NCBI RefSeq assembly: GCF_901709675.1
Contig: NC_051101.1
Location: 13,348,916 to 13,412,915, forward strand
DNA from: Syngnathus acus
Lineage: Eukaryota > Chordata > Actinopteri > Syngnathiformes > Syngnathidae
DNA: 64,000 bases
Direction: 5' to 3'
Of the stretch, positions 1 through 12,500 are shown in pieces. The position numbers and the translations under genes are program-made. The notes beneath the pieces are model-generated. The model was given only the letters and a program-made list of their open reading frames with translations. It did no database searches and had not been told where the DNA came from. Each line of letters starts with the position of its first letter. The stretch's first letter is position 1.

Positions 1-1804
1 ATCTTCAATTTGGACCTAATCAAGGACACAGCGGGAACGTTCTGTAGTTCTTGTTGCCGTTGCATGATTTGTTACGGGCCAAATGAGACCACGGTCGCAA
101 TCAATATTTTCTTTGCACCCCTTTTCATGTTCTTGCTTGACATTCATCACAAAGCATGACTCTAATGCTTGCTAATTGATTCTCAAACCCAAAGAAGCTA
201 ATCATCATCCTCAAATGGGGCACCGGGCCACTCTGAGTCACGTCTGGAGCATAAAAGTTATTTATCTTTGATTTCAATAGAAATGAGCTCACCAAACATT
301 TCTCGTCTAAGTGGAGCCATCCAAAAAAAAATAAAAAATCACTTATCGTGATTACACCAAATGATACGAATCAATTTGGTGAATAATCTCCCAAATGTGA
401 TGTTTATTTCTTGCTTTTTTTTTTAATGTCCTGTGTTGACTATGTATAAAATACAAAGTTTGCAATTTCTAAGTCAAATTACAAACCAGGATTAGAGTTA
501 GGTAAAGGTTTCAAGCATTATTTTTGAAATGAGGGGTTTCAAGCATAGGTTGGGGTTCAGAGTGATGAGAAAATGAAGCTTCGAATTTGCTTCATGAAAC
601 AGTTGTACTTTTTGACTCCTCAAGATGGCACTCTATTCAACATTTGGCTGAATTGACCATTTCCAACTCCTTGATTTAAACCAAAACATAAAAAACCTCA
701 ACAATCGGTCGGAAACCTTGCTGAGAACTAAATGATCTGTTTGCGGTGTTGTTAGTGTCAGCAGCTTATAGCTGTGGAAAGGGCGGGGGGGAACGCTCTG
801 ATCGATAAAGTCAAATGAATAGCCCAGCCGTCGTAAAAAAGTGTGCCTTTAAACAAGTTGCGTTAATCTCGCTAGCCGTCACCCTTCTCCCCTCTTTCAG
901 ACCGGCTAACCTCCCCCAACTAAAAGACTCTAATTAATCTAATCAGTTAATCATCAGCCGTGGACCTCCCGCCGTATCCGTGCTAATGGAGGCTATGACA
1001 GGCGCAGACCCTGCATTATTAATACCTCAATTCCTGGAGACGGTGCCCCCCACCACCCCACCCCCCAGAATGCCGGCGGCCAGGGTCCATCGATCAGCTA
1101 GCGCTGCAAGGCCTCATGGGAAATCTCCAGCGGTGGGAGTGCAGATGGGAAAGTGGTGTGGATCTTGTAGATGGCTCGGAGGTCACGAATCGAGAAGTTC
1201 TGTAAAACGTGTTTGCGGCGGGAAGGGGGGGGGGGTGCCCTCGTTGCGGTTTTACTAGATTCATTTTTTATCGCCACGTTAGCCGATCTGCTTGTCAGCT
1301 AACGCAGCATTTCATCACCTCGTTAAATCAACCCGCAGCCGGATCTTAATCAATCAGTTGTCAATCGATGAACATAACGGTGTCATTTCCTGCGGTTTAA
1401 TAAAATGTCCATCTCGGGACAAACATAAGATATCAGACAAAATGCGTGCTGTAAAATTTCTACTCTAAAACTAAAAGTTGGGTTAGTTGGTTGGTTGTTG
1501 CGAGCGTGGGCGCAGCGTGGCGGCGTATGCGTATGCTCGCTAAAAAGATGGCGGACATCTGGTGTGTGCGCTGTGCGAGCCCAAATTGTGTGTGGGCGCA
1601 AGTTCAGACCCGACTAAGCATAATGTTTCCTTTTAAGTGCAGTACTTTGATCACTGCTTTTGTTTTACACAATTTTGTTTGTTTGTATTTTTGGGGCATG
1701 TTGTGACAGCTGAGGTCCCGTGGGGGGGGGGTCTTTGGGGGCGGGGTCATTGCTGCAAATGGGTCATGTTCAGATCCTCACACTTTGTTGTTCTTCCTTC
1801 TCAG
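1..1804. other. Upstream non-coding DNA, no gene recognised
   Basis: No reading frame here looks like a conserved protein, and no RNA gene was recognised. The stretch has short A and T runs, a G run near 1222-1233, and AT-rich homeobox-like words (TAATTAAT, AATCAGTTAATC) around 930-960 and 1340-1370. It may be an intron or the upstream region of the semaphorin that begins to the right. Two short phrases at about 490-560 (AGGATTAGAGTTAGG and GGTTTCAAGC) faintly recall the telomere-like satellite at 42.6-46.6 kb, but the match is too weak to call. Confidence 0.5.
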
Positions 1805-1874
1805 GCACTTTCAAGACAGCGGGAAAGCGGGGTATTGACGGCGTCGGCGTCATTGAGTCCAGCAGAACCTGACA
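1805..1874 (+). other. Candidate non-coding 5' exon of the semaphorin
   Basis: A 70-base segment is flanked by a pyrimidine-rich acceptor (TTCTTCCTTCTCAG) and a perfect donor (GTAAGT). It contains no ATG, as expected for a 5' UTR exon. It is on the same strand as the semaphorin, whose first coding exon starts at an acceptor at 9480-9481, so splicing 1874 to 9482 is possible. Class-6 semaphorin genes usually have one or more untranslated exons far upstream. Support is from splice signals alone, so the exon could be spurious or belong to another transcript. Confidence 0.4.
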
Positions 1875-4800
1875 GTAAGTCACTTTTTGCACCTCTTTGA
1901 TGCTTAGCTTCTTTGAGCCCGACTTTTTGCTCGGAAACATTTACCTGTTCAATGGAGTCCTCAATAAGAAAAAAATGGTCACCTGATTGCAAGACCACGT
2001 TAAAAGTCAGATGTTCAACTCCATTGATCCCGCCAATAAGTTGCCGTCAAACCTCTTTGATTAGCGTGTAAGATAACGCCATCACTGCCGTATTGAGCAT
2101 CAGTCGATTGATTGATGCATAGATCAATGGACGGCGGAGCTCTGCCAGCAGTGTTGCCCGACAGACGGCGGAATGTCAACAACGCGAGCTGAGCCTTCCT
2201 GGCCGCGTTCCAAACGCTAATCAATAATCAATTTTCCACCTGGCAGCACAGCAGCCGGGAAAACAAATTCTCACTTTTTCACCTTTTGATTGAGAACACA
2301 AGAAATGTCCATTATCCTCAACAGATGGCAATCGGTGATTGATTTCGTTTGCATTTTACATGCCAGGAAATACGATTAGTTTGCGGAGTTTTTCCGAGCG
2401 TAAAACTTGGAGGAAAACAACATTGTGGTGAGGAAGAATGGAAGGAAGAATGGAATGAAAGCAAGGGAGAAAAGCCCGTTTAAGCAACAGGCGCAATGTT
2501 GTAAGGAGCCACGAGTACAACCCATGTGTGATGGAATGAAGGCTGAAAAGTCGATTTCAGCAAAAGTAGGATGAAAGCGCCTTTTTAGCTGTCACGCCGG
2601 ACTATTCACCGAAACCAGCGGCGCCAGCCCGCTCCACGCTGTGGTACAGTTCCCCTCTTTCTCCGTAGTGGCGCCCCCCCCTCCTCCTCCTCCTCCCCCC
2701 GTGTCACTCAAAGTGAATGAAAGCGTGTAAGCCATGGCTGGAATGCGCAGCGTAGGCTTGGCATGTGCGTGGCAGAGTTCAGGGCGCACAATGAAAACGG
2801 GTCAAACCGGGTGCTGAGCGTGAACACGAGTGGGCCAAAAGACGCCTATTGTTTGTTCAAGCCTGAGTGTAAACCCTCGAGGAGGCTCGCTAGGTCGCCT
2901 TTTTCCTGCAGGGACATTGTTTGCTCTCATTAAGAATGTACACTTGACATGTCGCTTCCTCACCATTGCTAATGTTTGTCAGCATTCAATGACGTTATTT
3001 AACGGCTACATATGGCGGCCATACTTTCCCCACCGCTGTGTTTTTGTTTTTAGCATCCGAGCTAGTGTTTCCATGCCTTTACATCTGATGAACTTTTGTT
3101 AACCTGCCTGACCGCCTTGGCGCTTGCCCCCCTTTGACCCCGCCATCCCCACCCTCGGCCGCTTGTGCCGGCGTCTGCTCGAACAAATTGGCGGTGGCGA
3201 AGAGGCAGATGGCGACGGCGAGGAGACGGCTTGTCAAAGTGTTTTTGCGCGGCGGTGGCAACACGTGTCATAAATTCTTCTTCCTCCCCCTCCTGGCACG
3301 TGCCGACACACCAGAGACACGCACACGCCGCCCCGCATCGGCATGAACCTCACGCCGACATCACCCAGCGTGTCCGCACGTCAAACACGACGCTACGCTA
3401 GCTCGAACCTTTGACAGCTCAGCTCGTTAGGACGCGTCCTCAGAATGTAAACAAGCTCCTTCCGAAATCTTGTTTACGTTTTTGAAAATGACACTCTGCA
3501 CTGTTGCCTCCTGAGGAAAGGCGCGTTAATGCACGGAAAGTTTGAGACAGATTTTTTTTTTTAAGTCAGCAAACGCACTAGAAGAGCAATAACGCAATTT
3601 TATTTCCCTGACTCACTCGCATAAAAAAAATAAAAATCATGATGGTGCAAATCAATAAGCGTGCACCCCGCTTAATTGCATCTTGTAAACACGGGCCCTT
3701 ATTGAACAGTAACCTTGCACACTTTGTTTTGTTTATGTTCATATTCACTTGGATAATGAACAGATGTTTGAGTTGTTGTCTTTTTTTTTTCTTTCTTTTC
3801 CCATGATATTGTAAGTTGCGCGAGTCGCTGCGAATCTGGACTATGGAATGTGTGTGGGGGTTACGTTCCCAGGGTGCTTTGACATTTTGTGCAGCAGCAG
3901 CTGGGACTTCTTCTTGCCAAACATCACGTAAATAAGACAAGAAAACATCCTTGGATGCCGTCAATGTGTAAAGAGATTTCAGTCTGCTGCAACCCTGTTT
4001 AGGGTGACAAATCTTTTTACTTCTTCAAATTAAGTTGTGGACAGACATGTTTGGTTTTTTTGGAGGACATTGTGAGCAGAACCTCAAGCCTTTGAGAAGG
4101 CTTCCAGGTCGCCGTCTTCACATCCAAATATTTTTCAGACTGTGTTGACTTTGGCAAGACCGCCAGCCTCGTCTGGCGTTTTAATTAGCGAGCGCGGCTC
4201 GTCATTGAGAGGTCCAATTAAACGTCCCGCGTCTCAGCTGGAGGGCCGAGACATCTGCGGCCGGCCGGCCTCGCATCGCATGGCCAAAGGTTTGGAGATG
4301 TCCGTTCGGCTTCTTCGCGATGAACAATTCTTGTGGTTAAAACGCTCTTTACACTCTCGTTACGTGGGTTACTTGACACAGAAGTAAACACACATCCGGA
4401 CTTTAGGCAGTCGGCTTTCGGACTGGCTTTTTGGAAAAATAATCTTTCTTTTCCTCAAAATCACTTGTCACCTTCTTCGGCGAATTGCAAGAAACCATCG
4501 TTTTCTCTGCTGTCACTCAAGCTCCTCCCACCAGAGGCATCTTCTTAATGAGATTCTCCAAGGTCCTTCCGAAGGACACAAAAGAGTCCAAAATAGTTCT
4601 GTGAGGAGACGGGACTGTTGTGCGCCAGGCTTGAGGGTAACGGGAGACAACAGTGGCTCGTGTCACCGTATTGATCACAATTGATCTGCTCCAGGGTTCG
4701 GGCGACTAGAACCGGGGTGGCCCGGCAATCTCGTCCTACTTTTGTCCTGGCCTAGTCCAATATGCTTTGATTCTGTTTAGTCTGCTCTTTGTCTGTCTTC

Positions 4801-6956
4801 CAGGGTTAGCTTGACCTCATAAGTGTGTGTGATGACTAAATGTTTGTCATTTGTTTGTAAAATGTAGTTGGCTAAGAAGTTAGCTTCAAATGCTACATGC
4901 TAACGTTTGTTTTCATCGGTATTAACTCGCTTTTTCCATGTAGAGTGCCGATCAGAACATTTTTAAAAGAAAAGTCGAACAAAAATGACCGTCTCCCGCA
5001 GTCGCAATCTCGTTAGCATGTGACAGACGCTCGTTAACTGCCGGTGTTAACGAGTGACTTGATTAGTGCGTCAGGAAGCAGCGGGTCTTCAAAGTGGGTG
5101 TGTAGAAAAGCTTCATCAAGTCTCATCTTATTTTCGGACTTAATTAAAATGGCCGACTCCTCGCTCACTGCATCCTTTGATGATTGGCGGTCCGGTCCCT
5201 CCTCTGCGTCTCTTTCCCGTCCTCATTTATCCGCTCTGCTGCCCGATGATGTCATCAGCCGCGAGAAGGTCATCGTCCGCTGCCGAGTGTCCCGCGAGGA
5301 AGATCTGTCCCCGTTAGACGCCTTTCTCCTTCCTCCCGGAACACCGCGTGATGCGCTAGCATAATTGGAAGCTTTTGCGGTGTGTCGCGGCGGCGGTGGC
5401 GGGCGGGGTCGGCAGTCGCGGCGTGGCCCTCAGACAATGATGAAGTGTTTCATCTGAGCAGGGGAGCGGGCGCTCGTCACGCCGCCGCCGTTATCTTAAC
5501 GAGGCCTCTTTCCTGCCAAATAGTGCTCTTAGCGTGTACTCGTCTTCAAATTGTTTGTATGTAAGAGCAATTTAGTCCAAAAGCATCGGTGGCGTTGTCG
5601 TGACAACAAAGCTGCGCCTAGGTGGCAACAGTGAAAAGGACGTCATGGCTTTAAGACGGCTTAGGATTCAAACGACTTTTAGCAAATTGCTACCGCTTAC
5701 TTAAAAGCATCACGATAATCTGGCAGCAATATTTGGCACGTGTCGAAAAATGATATGCTCGAAAAACACAAATTGTGGTCAAAACAATCCGACAATTTCA
5801 ACATTTTCCCTCCTACCAATGATCTGGCTGACGTCCTTTTTCCCCTTTAAAAACCACAGATCCAAAATATGCAGCCACCATTTGGTGACGCACATGTTTT
5901 GTCAACTTTCCAAAACATCACAGAGACGCTTTAGCTCATGACGACGACACAGGATCCCACCCGGGGCCGCCCTGAACTCCGTTCGACCGTCGGCCCGGAC
6001 ACAAATAGAAACTCGGCCGATATGAGAAAATATCGATCGGGAACGACGCTGTTGAGACTCTGGTGGTGGATGAAGATACAAGAAGTATCAGGTGGTGCTT
6101 TTCACTCGCAATCTGAATTATTAATAAAAGGGGGCTGGATGGTCACCGGACGGCGCCCTGAATATTTTAAAGTCTGAGCGTTACCGACGGGCCAGTGTGG
6201 ATTAGGAGTGACGGCAAGCGCGGTGACGGCTCGTCCCTTTGGGAAACTAAATAATTAACGTGCGATGGCGGGATGAATAAGATTGAAAGTCTTCATCCAT
6301 CCCCCGTCGCAAGTCGCTGAACTTCTTTTCCCCACCCTCCTGACACGTACACCAAAATGATGGACGACGTCCTCCGCTCCATAGCAAATCTGTCATGTTC
6401 CGAGAGCCGCGTGCTACGCTATGCTAGCCGCGGCGCCTGCTTATTGATGCTCGGGATTATGCGACCAATCAGGGGAGACGATCGCATAAGGATGTCATTT
6501 TGAGTTTTAGTCTCCAGACTCCATCGGAAAGGCGTGAAGCGAGACTCAAACGCGTAACCTTTGGACAGAGGCAGACGTGCTAACGAGGCGATGGCACGAC
6601 AAAGCATCTCGGCGTGATAACGACCTGAAGGTCTGCCGTATGAATGTGTGCTTGGCAATAAAAATAATAAGTCTGCAGTCAATTTTATCTTCCACTCTTG
6701 GCCGGGACGACGCGGCCATTAAGAGTGCGATCAGAAGCACATTTCATCTCTTTTATCTTCGATCAGCTGCGGCCAGCAATGAACCGGTGCACCCGGGACG
6801 TGGCTACTTCCTGCTGCATTACATCAGCACATTATGTTGGACCCTGAGCATTTTAGACCCTTGCGTTTATGAACTGCTTGTTGTCTAAATGAAGTGCAGC
6901 GGTGCCTTGACTCACCAGTTTGCAAGTCTGTTTCATCATAATATAATATCATAATA

Positions 6957-7795
6957 CCGTGTTTTTCCATGCAAAATGCGCCCCCGTGCATAATACGCAC
7001 CCTAAAAATGGCATGTCGATGCTGGAAAAAAGCATGTACCCATGTATAATACGCACCCAAATTTTGACTCTTACTTAAGTCCGTAAACGTAAAATTATTT
7101 CAGAAAAAAGATCATCTTTGGGAACAACCGGATGTTATTCTGCCGGTCAGTATCACTGCGCATGCGCTAGCAAACTCGATAGCGAAATTTTTTTTCGGAT
7201 TTGTGTAGGGTACATTGTGACAGCAACCGAGCAGGTGATCGAGCAAGCGTCTGATACGAGAGCATTGTGTTCGTATGGAGCGTGTTTGAAGTGAACAGCA
7301 GAGAAGAAAGGAACAAGGCAAAGTGTTGTGAAATAAAATATTACCTGTAATACGCATTTTGTTATTTGCTGATTGAAACTGCTAATTAAACTGTGAATTG
7401 GAACTAATAGGTAGAGAACTGAACTCTCGCTCTTTATATAGCTGACGTGTCTTGCGCATCCGTTCTGCGCATACTGTCATGGCGGCCTCCGTATGATATC
7501 CGGTCTGCGATGGAGATTAAAAAACAAACAATATTTGACAATAACACACCATCAAGGATTGCACCATCGCATCAAACGATGTGTCGTCAATTATGAATTT
7601 TACTGACTAAGTGTGTTGGGCAGGATGGCTGAATGCGATGCGCGATTGACAACAAACAAGAAGAAATGTGTGATTTCAAGTTTTATTTCGAGGGAGATTT
7701 TCTTCAAAAATTGTTGTACTCATGCATAATGCGCACCCCAGATTTTAGGACAATAAATTAGTTAAATTTTGCGCATTATGCATGGAAAAACACGG
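6957..7795. mobile_element. Non-autonomous Tc1/mariner-type MITE with TA target site
   Basis: The two ends are inverted copies of each other over 25 bases with one mismatch: both read CCGTGTTTTTCCATGC inward, continuing to AATGCGC. Each end is flanked by TA (6955-6956 and 7796-7797), the target duplication of Tc1/mariner-type elements. Near both ends is a repeated subterminal word of the type ATAATACGCACCC (about 6991, 7048 and, as ATAATGCGCACCCC, 7726). The element is 839 bases long and has no transposase reading frame, so it is a MITE that would need an outside transposase. Superfamily assignment rests on the TA duplication only. Confidence 0.8.
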
Positions 7796-8917
7796 TAATA
7801 AAGATTGTAAAGAAATACAACAAATCTCCACATATTAAGTTTGGCATGTAGAGGCTGTCACAAAGTTGTCAAAAAGTTAAATGCTAACTGGTGACCTGGA
7901 GAGCAGAAAGTAAAAAGTTGCCTGAGGGGGTGCAAGCTCAACGCCAGAGCAGGAAAACAACCCGTGACAGGAACGTGGACGGCGGCAGGAGAGACTCTCC
8001 ATTGTGAGTTCGGCACCGGCCGCGGCGCCTCCGCTCATTTGTCTCAGCCGCTCGCCGGCCGCTAGCATCTGTTAGCTTGGCCGTTGCACCTGCGACAGGA
8101 GAAAGTTTGCTAATTAGATTTCCAGAGGTTGACCACGCTGAGGTCCTCGCAGCAAATTGGAAGTGGGGATCAGGGAGCGCCGGCCAATAATTGGGAGCAC
8201 AAATCCCTCGCGGGCCACGACGGCGGAGCGAAGGGTGTCAGACGGAGTGTCACGCTTCTAGTCAAGCTCCAATTACCCGACTTTGAAGGCGCCTGCCGCA
8301 TATCCACACCTGCAGACTGGGAAAACGTTGAGAGCGTCCAGGCCTTTCAAGCACCCGAGCCCCGCCAGGGAGTCGCTCACCTGCCTGAAGAAAAAGAAGA
8401 AAGAAGAAAACAAAAAGCACAGCAGTGGCTTTCCGTTCTCAAAGCTACATTAACGTTCCCAAAGACAACTGACGCCCAGTCATCCATTCGTTTTTTTCTG
8501 CCACTTGTATTCATTAGGTTCAGGGATTGCACACAAAAAAAAATCATCCTGCTTTAATGAAAGAGTGAGGAGCTGTGGCCAGATGACAAGGGAGGGGTCG
8601 GGACCCTGCACATCATCAGTGCCACTCTGCCGGCTCTCGCGGGAACCTCGCTTAACCTCCAGCCGCCGCGTTGACAGTCGGTCCCGTCTCCGAGTCGGCC
8701 GGCGTCATCGATCTTACGCCGAGGTCCCCGAAGCCTCCATCTTAGACTTGGGCTCCCGTGCGAGATCTTCCCGGACTTGACGACACGAGCTGACTGGAAA
8801 AGCCAAATATCCTCGCAGACAGATCAATAAAACATCTACCTAATGTAGCCGTAACGTTAATTAGGTTTGTGAGCTCGTTAAGCAGACATTAAATTTGTGC
8901 CTACTAATTCAATGAAG

Positions 8918-8990
8918 GATTTTGGCGCGGTGGGGTAGTGGTCAACATGTCTGCCTCACAATCTGGGATGGAAAATTTGAAGGTTTAGTG
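8918..8990 (+). repeat. tRNA-SINE-like fragment
   Basis: The phrase GGCGCGGTGGGGTAGTGG followed by GTCTGCCTCACA resembles the head of widespread fish repeats that carry a tRNA-like or box-A-like start and read 'gcgcagtggttagcatgtctgcctcac'. Only about 70 bases match, and the usual follow-on (a box-B-like GGTTCGAATC) is degraded. It is a remnant, not an active copy. Family is inferred from memory. Confidence 0.4.
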
Positions 8991-9525
8991 GGAGTGATTA
9001 TGTCTTGACGATGCAAAAAAACAAAACAACAACGCCTGTGCTGTCTTGACGTTACTCATCGACTCTTTTTTTTTTTTCCTGGGCTGAGCTACGATGTCTG
9101 TTTTTTGGCCTGAAGTCGACAAAGCAAGATAAATCCAAGTGAAGAATCTCTTTTTGTGCTCTGAAGCTGATGCAATGTTTTGTGTCTCGCGGGCAGCGAA
9201 CGGAGTTGTTACAGAGCCGAGCTCGACACGAGATGAACATTTGTGACAATAGCGATTATTTCTTATTATTCTTTTTTTGTAAGCACCGCTGTGGAATGCT
9301 AATTGTTCAATATTGATGAGAGCAGGTGGACCAGCTGACATTGCTGTGCTGCATTGTAATTATGCAACGCGTTTGATGTCATTCATGGCACCCGCAAAGC
9401 TATTCTTCATCCCTTTGGGGCGAGAGGCGGGGCCACCCACAACTGGTCGCAGCTAATAAATAGTTTTTTTTCTCTTGTCAGGTTGGCGTCATGTGTTCCT
9501 GCTGAGTCGTCACTTTGGGGTCACC

Positions 9526-12500
9526 ATGAGGCGGACGCCGCCTCACCCCACTCACCCAGTTTGCTACCCTCGCCCCTCCCCTTCCTGCTCCTGCTGTTGC
9601 TGCTGGAGACCGCCGCCTCCTTGCCGCCTCCCACCGGTGCCGCCGCCCCTTTCCCGCAGGACCTGGAGCCCATCAGCGTGGTCGGACGAGACGGTGAGTA
9701 CCGCTCGCTAGTTGCCAGGGAAACGCCTCTTGGTCCGTCTCAATTGAACCTTTTCCCCCCCTTCAACGTACCGTATTTCCTTAACACCGAGATACCATAG
9801 GATGGCGCCTAATCACTGCTTTTATCTTAGACAGCCCGAGTCGTACACCACGGGGCGTCATCTTTGTAGAGAAACACACAAGATGCGACACACACTCACA
9901 AGACCTCACACATGTACAAGGGCACACGTGTGCGCACAACACGTGTGTACTGAGAGGCACGTGCATGACATGAACACAAAGTTAAAGATTTTGTCTGATG
10001 TGCACAACAGCAGCAGCGAGCCTGCAGCAACAAACACAACAAGCAGGACAGGACAGGATAACAAGCTATATGTAATAGCTTGTTATCCTGTCAGTTGCAT
10101 CTAAGAAAAAAAACGCACACGAGTGACCTTTTATAACCTCAAGTCATAATAAACATTGACTAATAATTTTAAAAAAAACAACTGAAAATCAGATTGTTTG
10201 TGTGTGTGCGGCGCACGTCACGGTGTGACTAATGAGTAAGATTTAAGCTCACATTGCACTGAAGACTTTAAATTCGCAAGTATTGCGTTTGGCAACTGAC
10301 AGCACAAAAACCACAGAGCATCACAGTCAAGCGTACACAAAAACCGCCGCTGACCTCCGTGACCTGCTGAGCTCTGAGCTAGCCATTTGAGTGAACCTCA
10401 CTTTGTTTTTTTTTTTTTTAACCATGAAATATTTAATAATATATATAATATTTAATACATATATATATTAAATATACTTTAAAACATTTTTTTATATATA
10501 TTTAAATAATGATTAATTTGGACCGCTTGTGCAGTCCTGGTTAAACCAAAAGGAGGAAGAACGTGTGTGACAGTCCCTCAAGACCTTGGTCTTCGGACCC
10601 GACTCACGGCGCTCGGAAGTGACGGACGGGGCCTAATGGATGGGCGAGCGATGTCGTGTGCGAGCGCTCTAATGGATCTCGGTGGAGGCGCGGGCTGAAC
10701 CATTAGCGGAAGTAGCGCTGTCGGGCTAATAGGGGCAGCCGCGTAATGAGAGCCATTTGTCAGCTGAGGGTCCGCAGGTGACGCCTCCACATCGGTCCCC
10801 TCCGATATGGAGTCCATAAAAATAATCACGGAGTCACTTGGGAGTCGCAGAGTCCACGTTTGGACCGCTCGGTAGATTTGTCGACTTGGGAGGGAAAGAA
10901 TTGAAGCCGAACTACAGAATCGAATGAGAAAAAAACTACAAATATGGCTGATGAATTGATTCTATTGAGCAATTTGAGTTAGTTTTGTTTTTGTTTGTCC
11001 AATTTTAATTCAGGTCCAAGCTGCCATGAAAGTGAAGAAGTAAAGTTACGCTTCTCATCTTGTTGTTCTTTGATCAGTCGGAGCAGCAATGCCGGTTCAG
11101 AACCCGAGATGGATTAAAATCCAAAAGCGCCGGCCGGTTCAGGTGAAGGTCCGGGCCTTGGAACCACTTCAATCTTTATAGGCGGTCGATTCCAGACGAG
11201 TTTGGGAAGGGAACCCCCGCTGGGAGAATCATTTGTGTTCATTCAATGGTGCTGCCTTTTATGGCTCCGATGGGAGCTTCCGGAACTTTGGGCTCTTCCT
11301 CTTCCCTGCTTTGAACAATGTGTGCACAACTTCCAGGATGCAAAACAGCCTGTGTCACTTGTGTCCTGTTCAACGCCTTCATCTTTTTTTTTTTTTCTCT
11401 TCCTTGTCTTTGTTAGTCCTTTTTTTTTTGTCCTCTTTTGCCTTAGTCTTCTTTGTCTTGCTCCATTTTTTTGTTTCCCGTGCAAGCTTTTTTTTTCGTT
11501 TGGCTTCCTCTTATGTATATTTCCTTAAAGATTTAACTTTTTTGTCATCGTCTTTGTCTTCTGCAAATTCAGTCTTCATCTTCATCCTGTTCTTTGTTTT
11601 TCCTCATCTTTTTTGTCTGCAGAATGGACCTTTTTTTTTTAAATAAAAAACAAAAATCATTTTCTTCATTGCCGTCTTAGCAAACTTGTCTTCATCAGCT
11701 TTTTAGTCTTTCTCCTTTTATCCTCATCTTAATTGTAATAAATAATAATAATAATAATAAATGCCCTTGGAATATCCAAATGTTCTCCTCTTCTTTCTCT
11801 TCATCTACCTTCACCTTACACAAAGGAGTGCAGATTCTGTCCTCCCGTTCCTCAATTCCACTTGATTATTATTTCCTGCATTTGATGATGATGTTGATTT
11901 GACAATAAATCAGATTATTAATTTAGAGTGGTTTTTTTTTTCTCTCTCCCTCCAGCTTCCTACTTGTTCCCCAGTTTCCAAGGCTTGACAGAGGACAATG
12001 ACACGGAGCGTCTGGGTCTGGACTTCCAGAGAATGCTGAGGATCAACCACATGCTCTACATCGCCGCACGGTCAGTCCAGGCCGCGAGGTTAACTCTCGT
12101 CATGGGCAAAGTCTCTTTATCTGCTAGGATTCCCAGCGCTAAGCTAATTGTTCCCGGGTGTTGGCTAATAATTCCACTTTTCTCCTGATAGATGGTTACG
12201 AGAGCTGAACATGTGTTTTCAGTTTTCTTTTGGTGCAGTGAACCTATTTCCATTTGCTAATTTGTGATTTTTTTTTTTCATTGTGTTTACTGCAGCAACA
12301 GTGAATTTTCTCATGTTTATGAAAACGTAGCGACATGCTAGGCTAACACGTGCTTCTGTTTCAGGGATCACGTTTTTGCCATCAATTTGGCGGCCTCCAC
12401 GGAGCAAATCCTCCCGCAGCAGGTGGGAGCGTTGGCCGCCGCGTCGTCACCGGATCTCGCCGCGCTTGTTTTCTCAATCAGGCGCAAACGTCGGCGTCTC

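Larger units (their letters stand above)
1875..9481 (+). other. Long non-coding interval, probable first intron of the semaphorin
   Basis: 7.6 kb without any recognisable coding exon. Many short open frames exist, but none resembles a known protein or carries splice signals at both ends. Contents that can be named are a complete Tc1/mariner-type miniature element at 6957-7795 and a tRNA-SINE-like fragment near 8918-8990. The remainder is unique-looking, with several AT-rich homeodomain-like words. The interval ends at a good acceptor (TTTTTTTTCTCTTGTCAG) at 9481. Confidence 0.5.

Noticed and set aside
9769-9800. TACCGTATTTCCTTAACACCG as the end of a second mariner-type element
   Set aside because: It resembles common fish element ends, but no matching inverted end with a flanking TA was found nearby, and 30 bases is too short to call.
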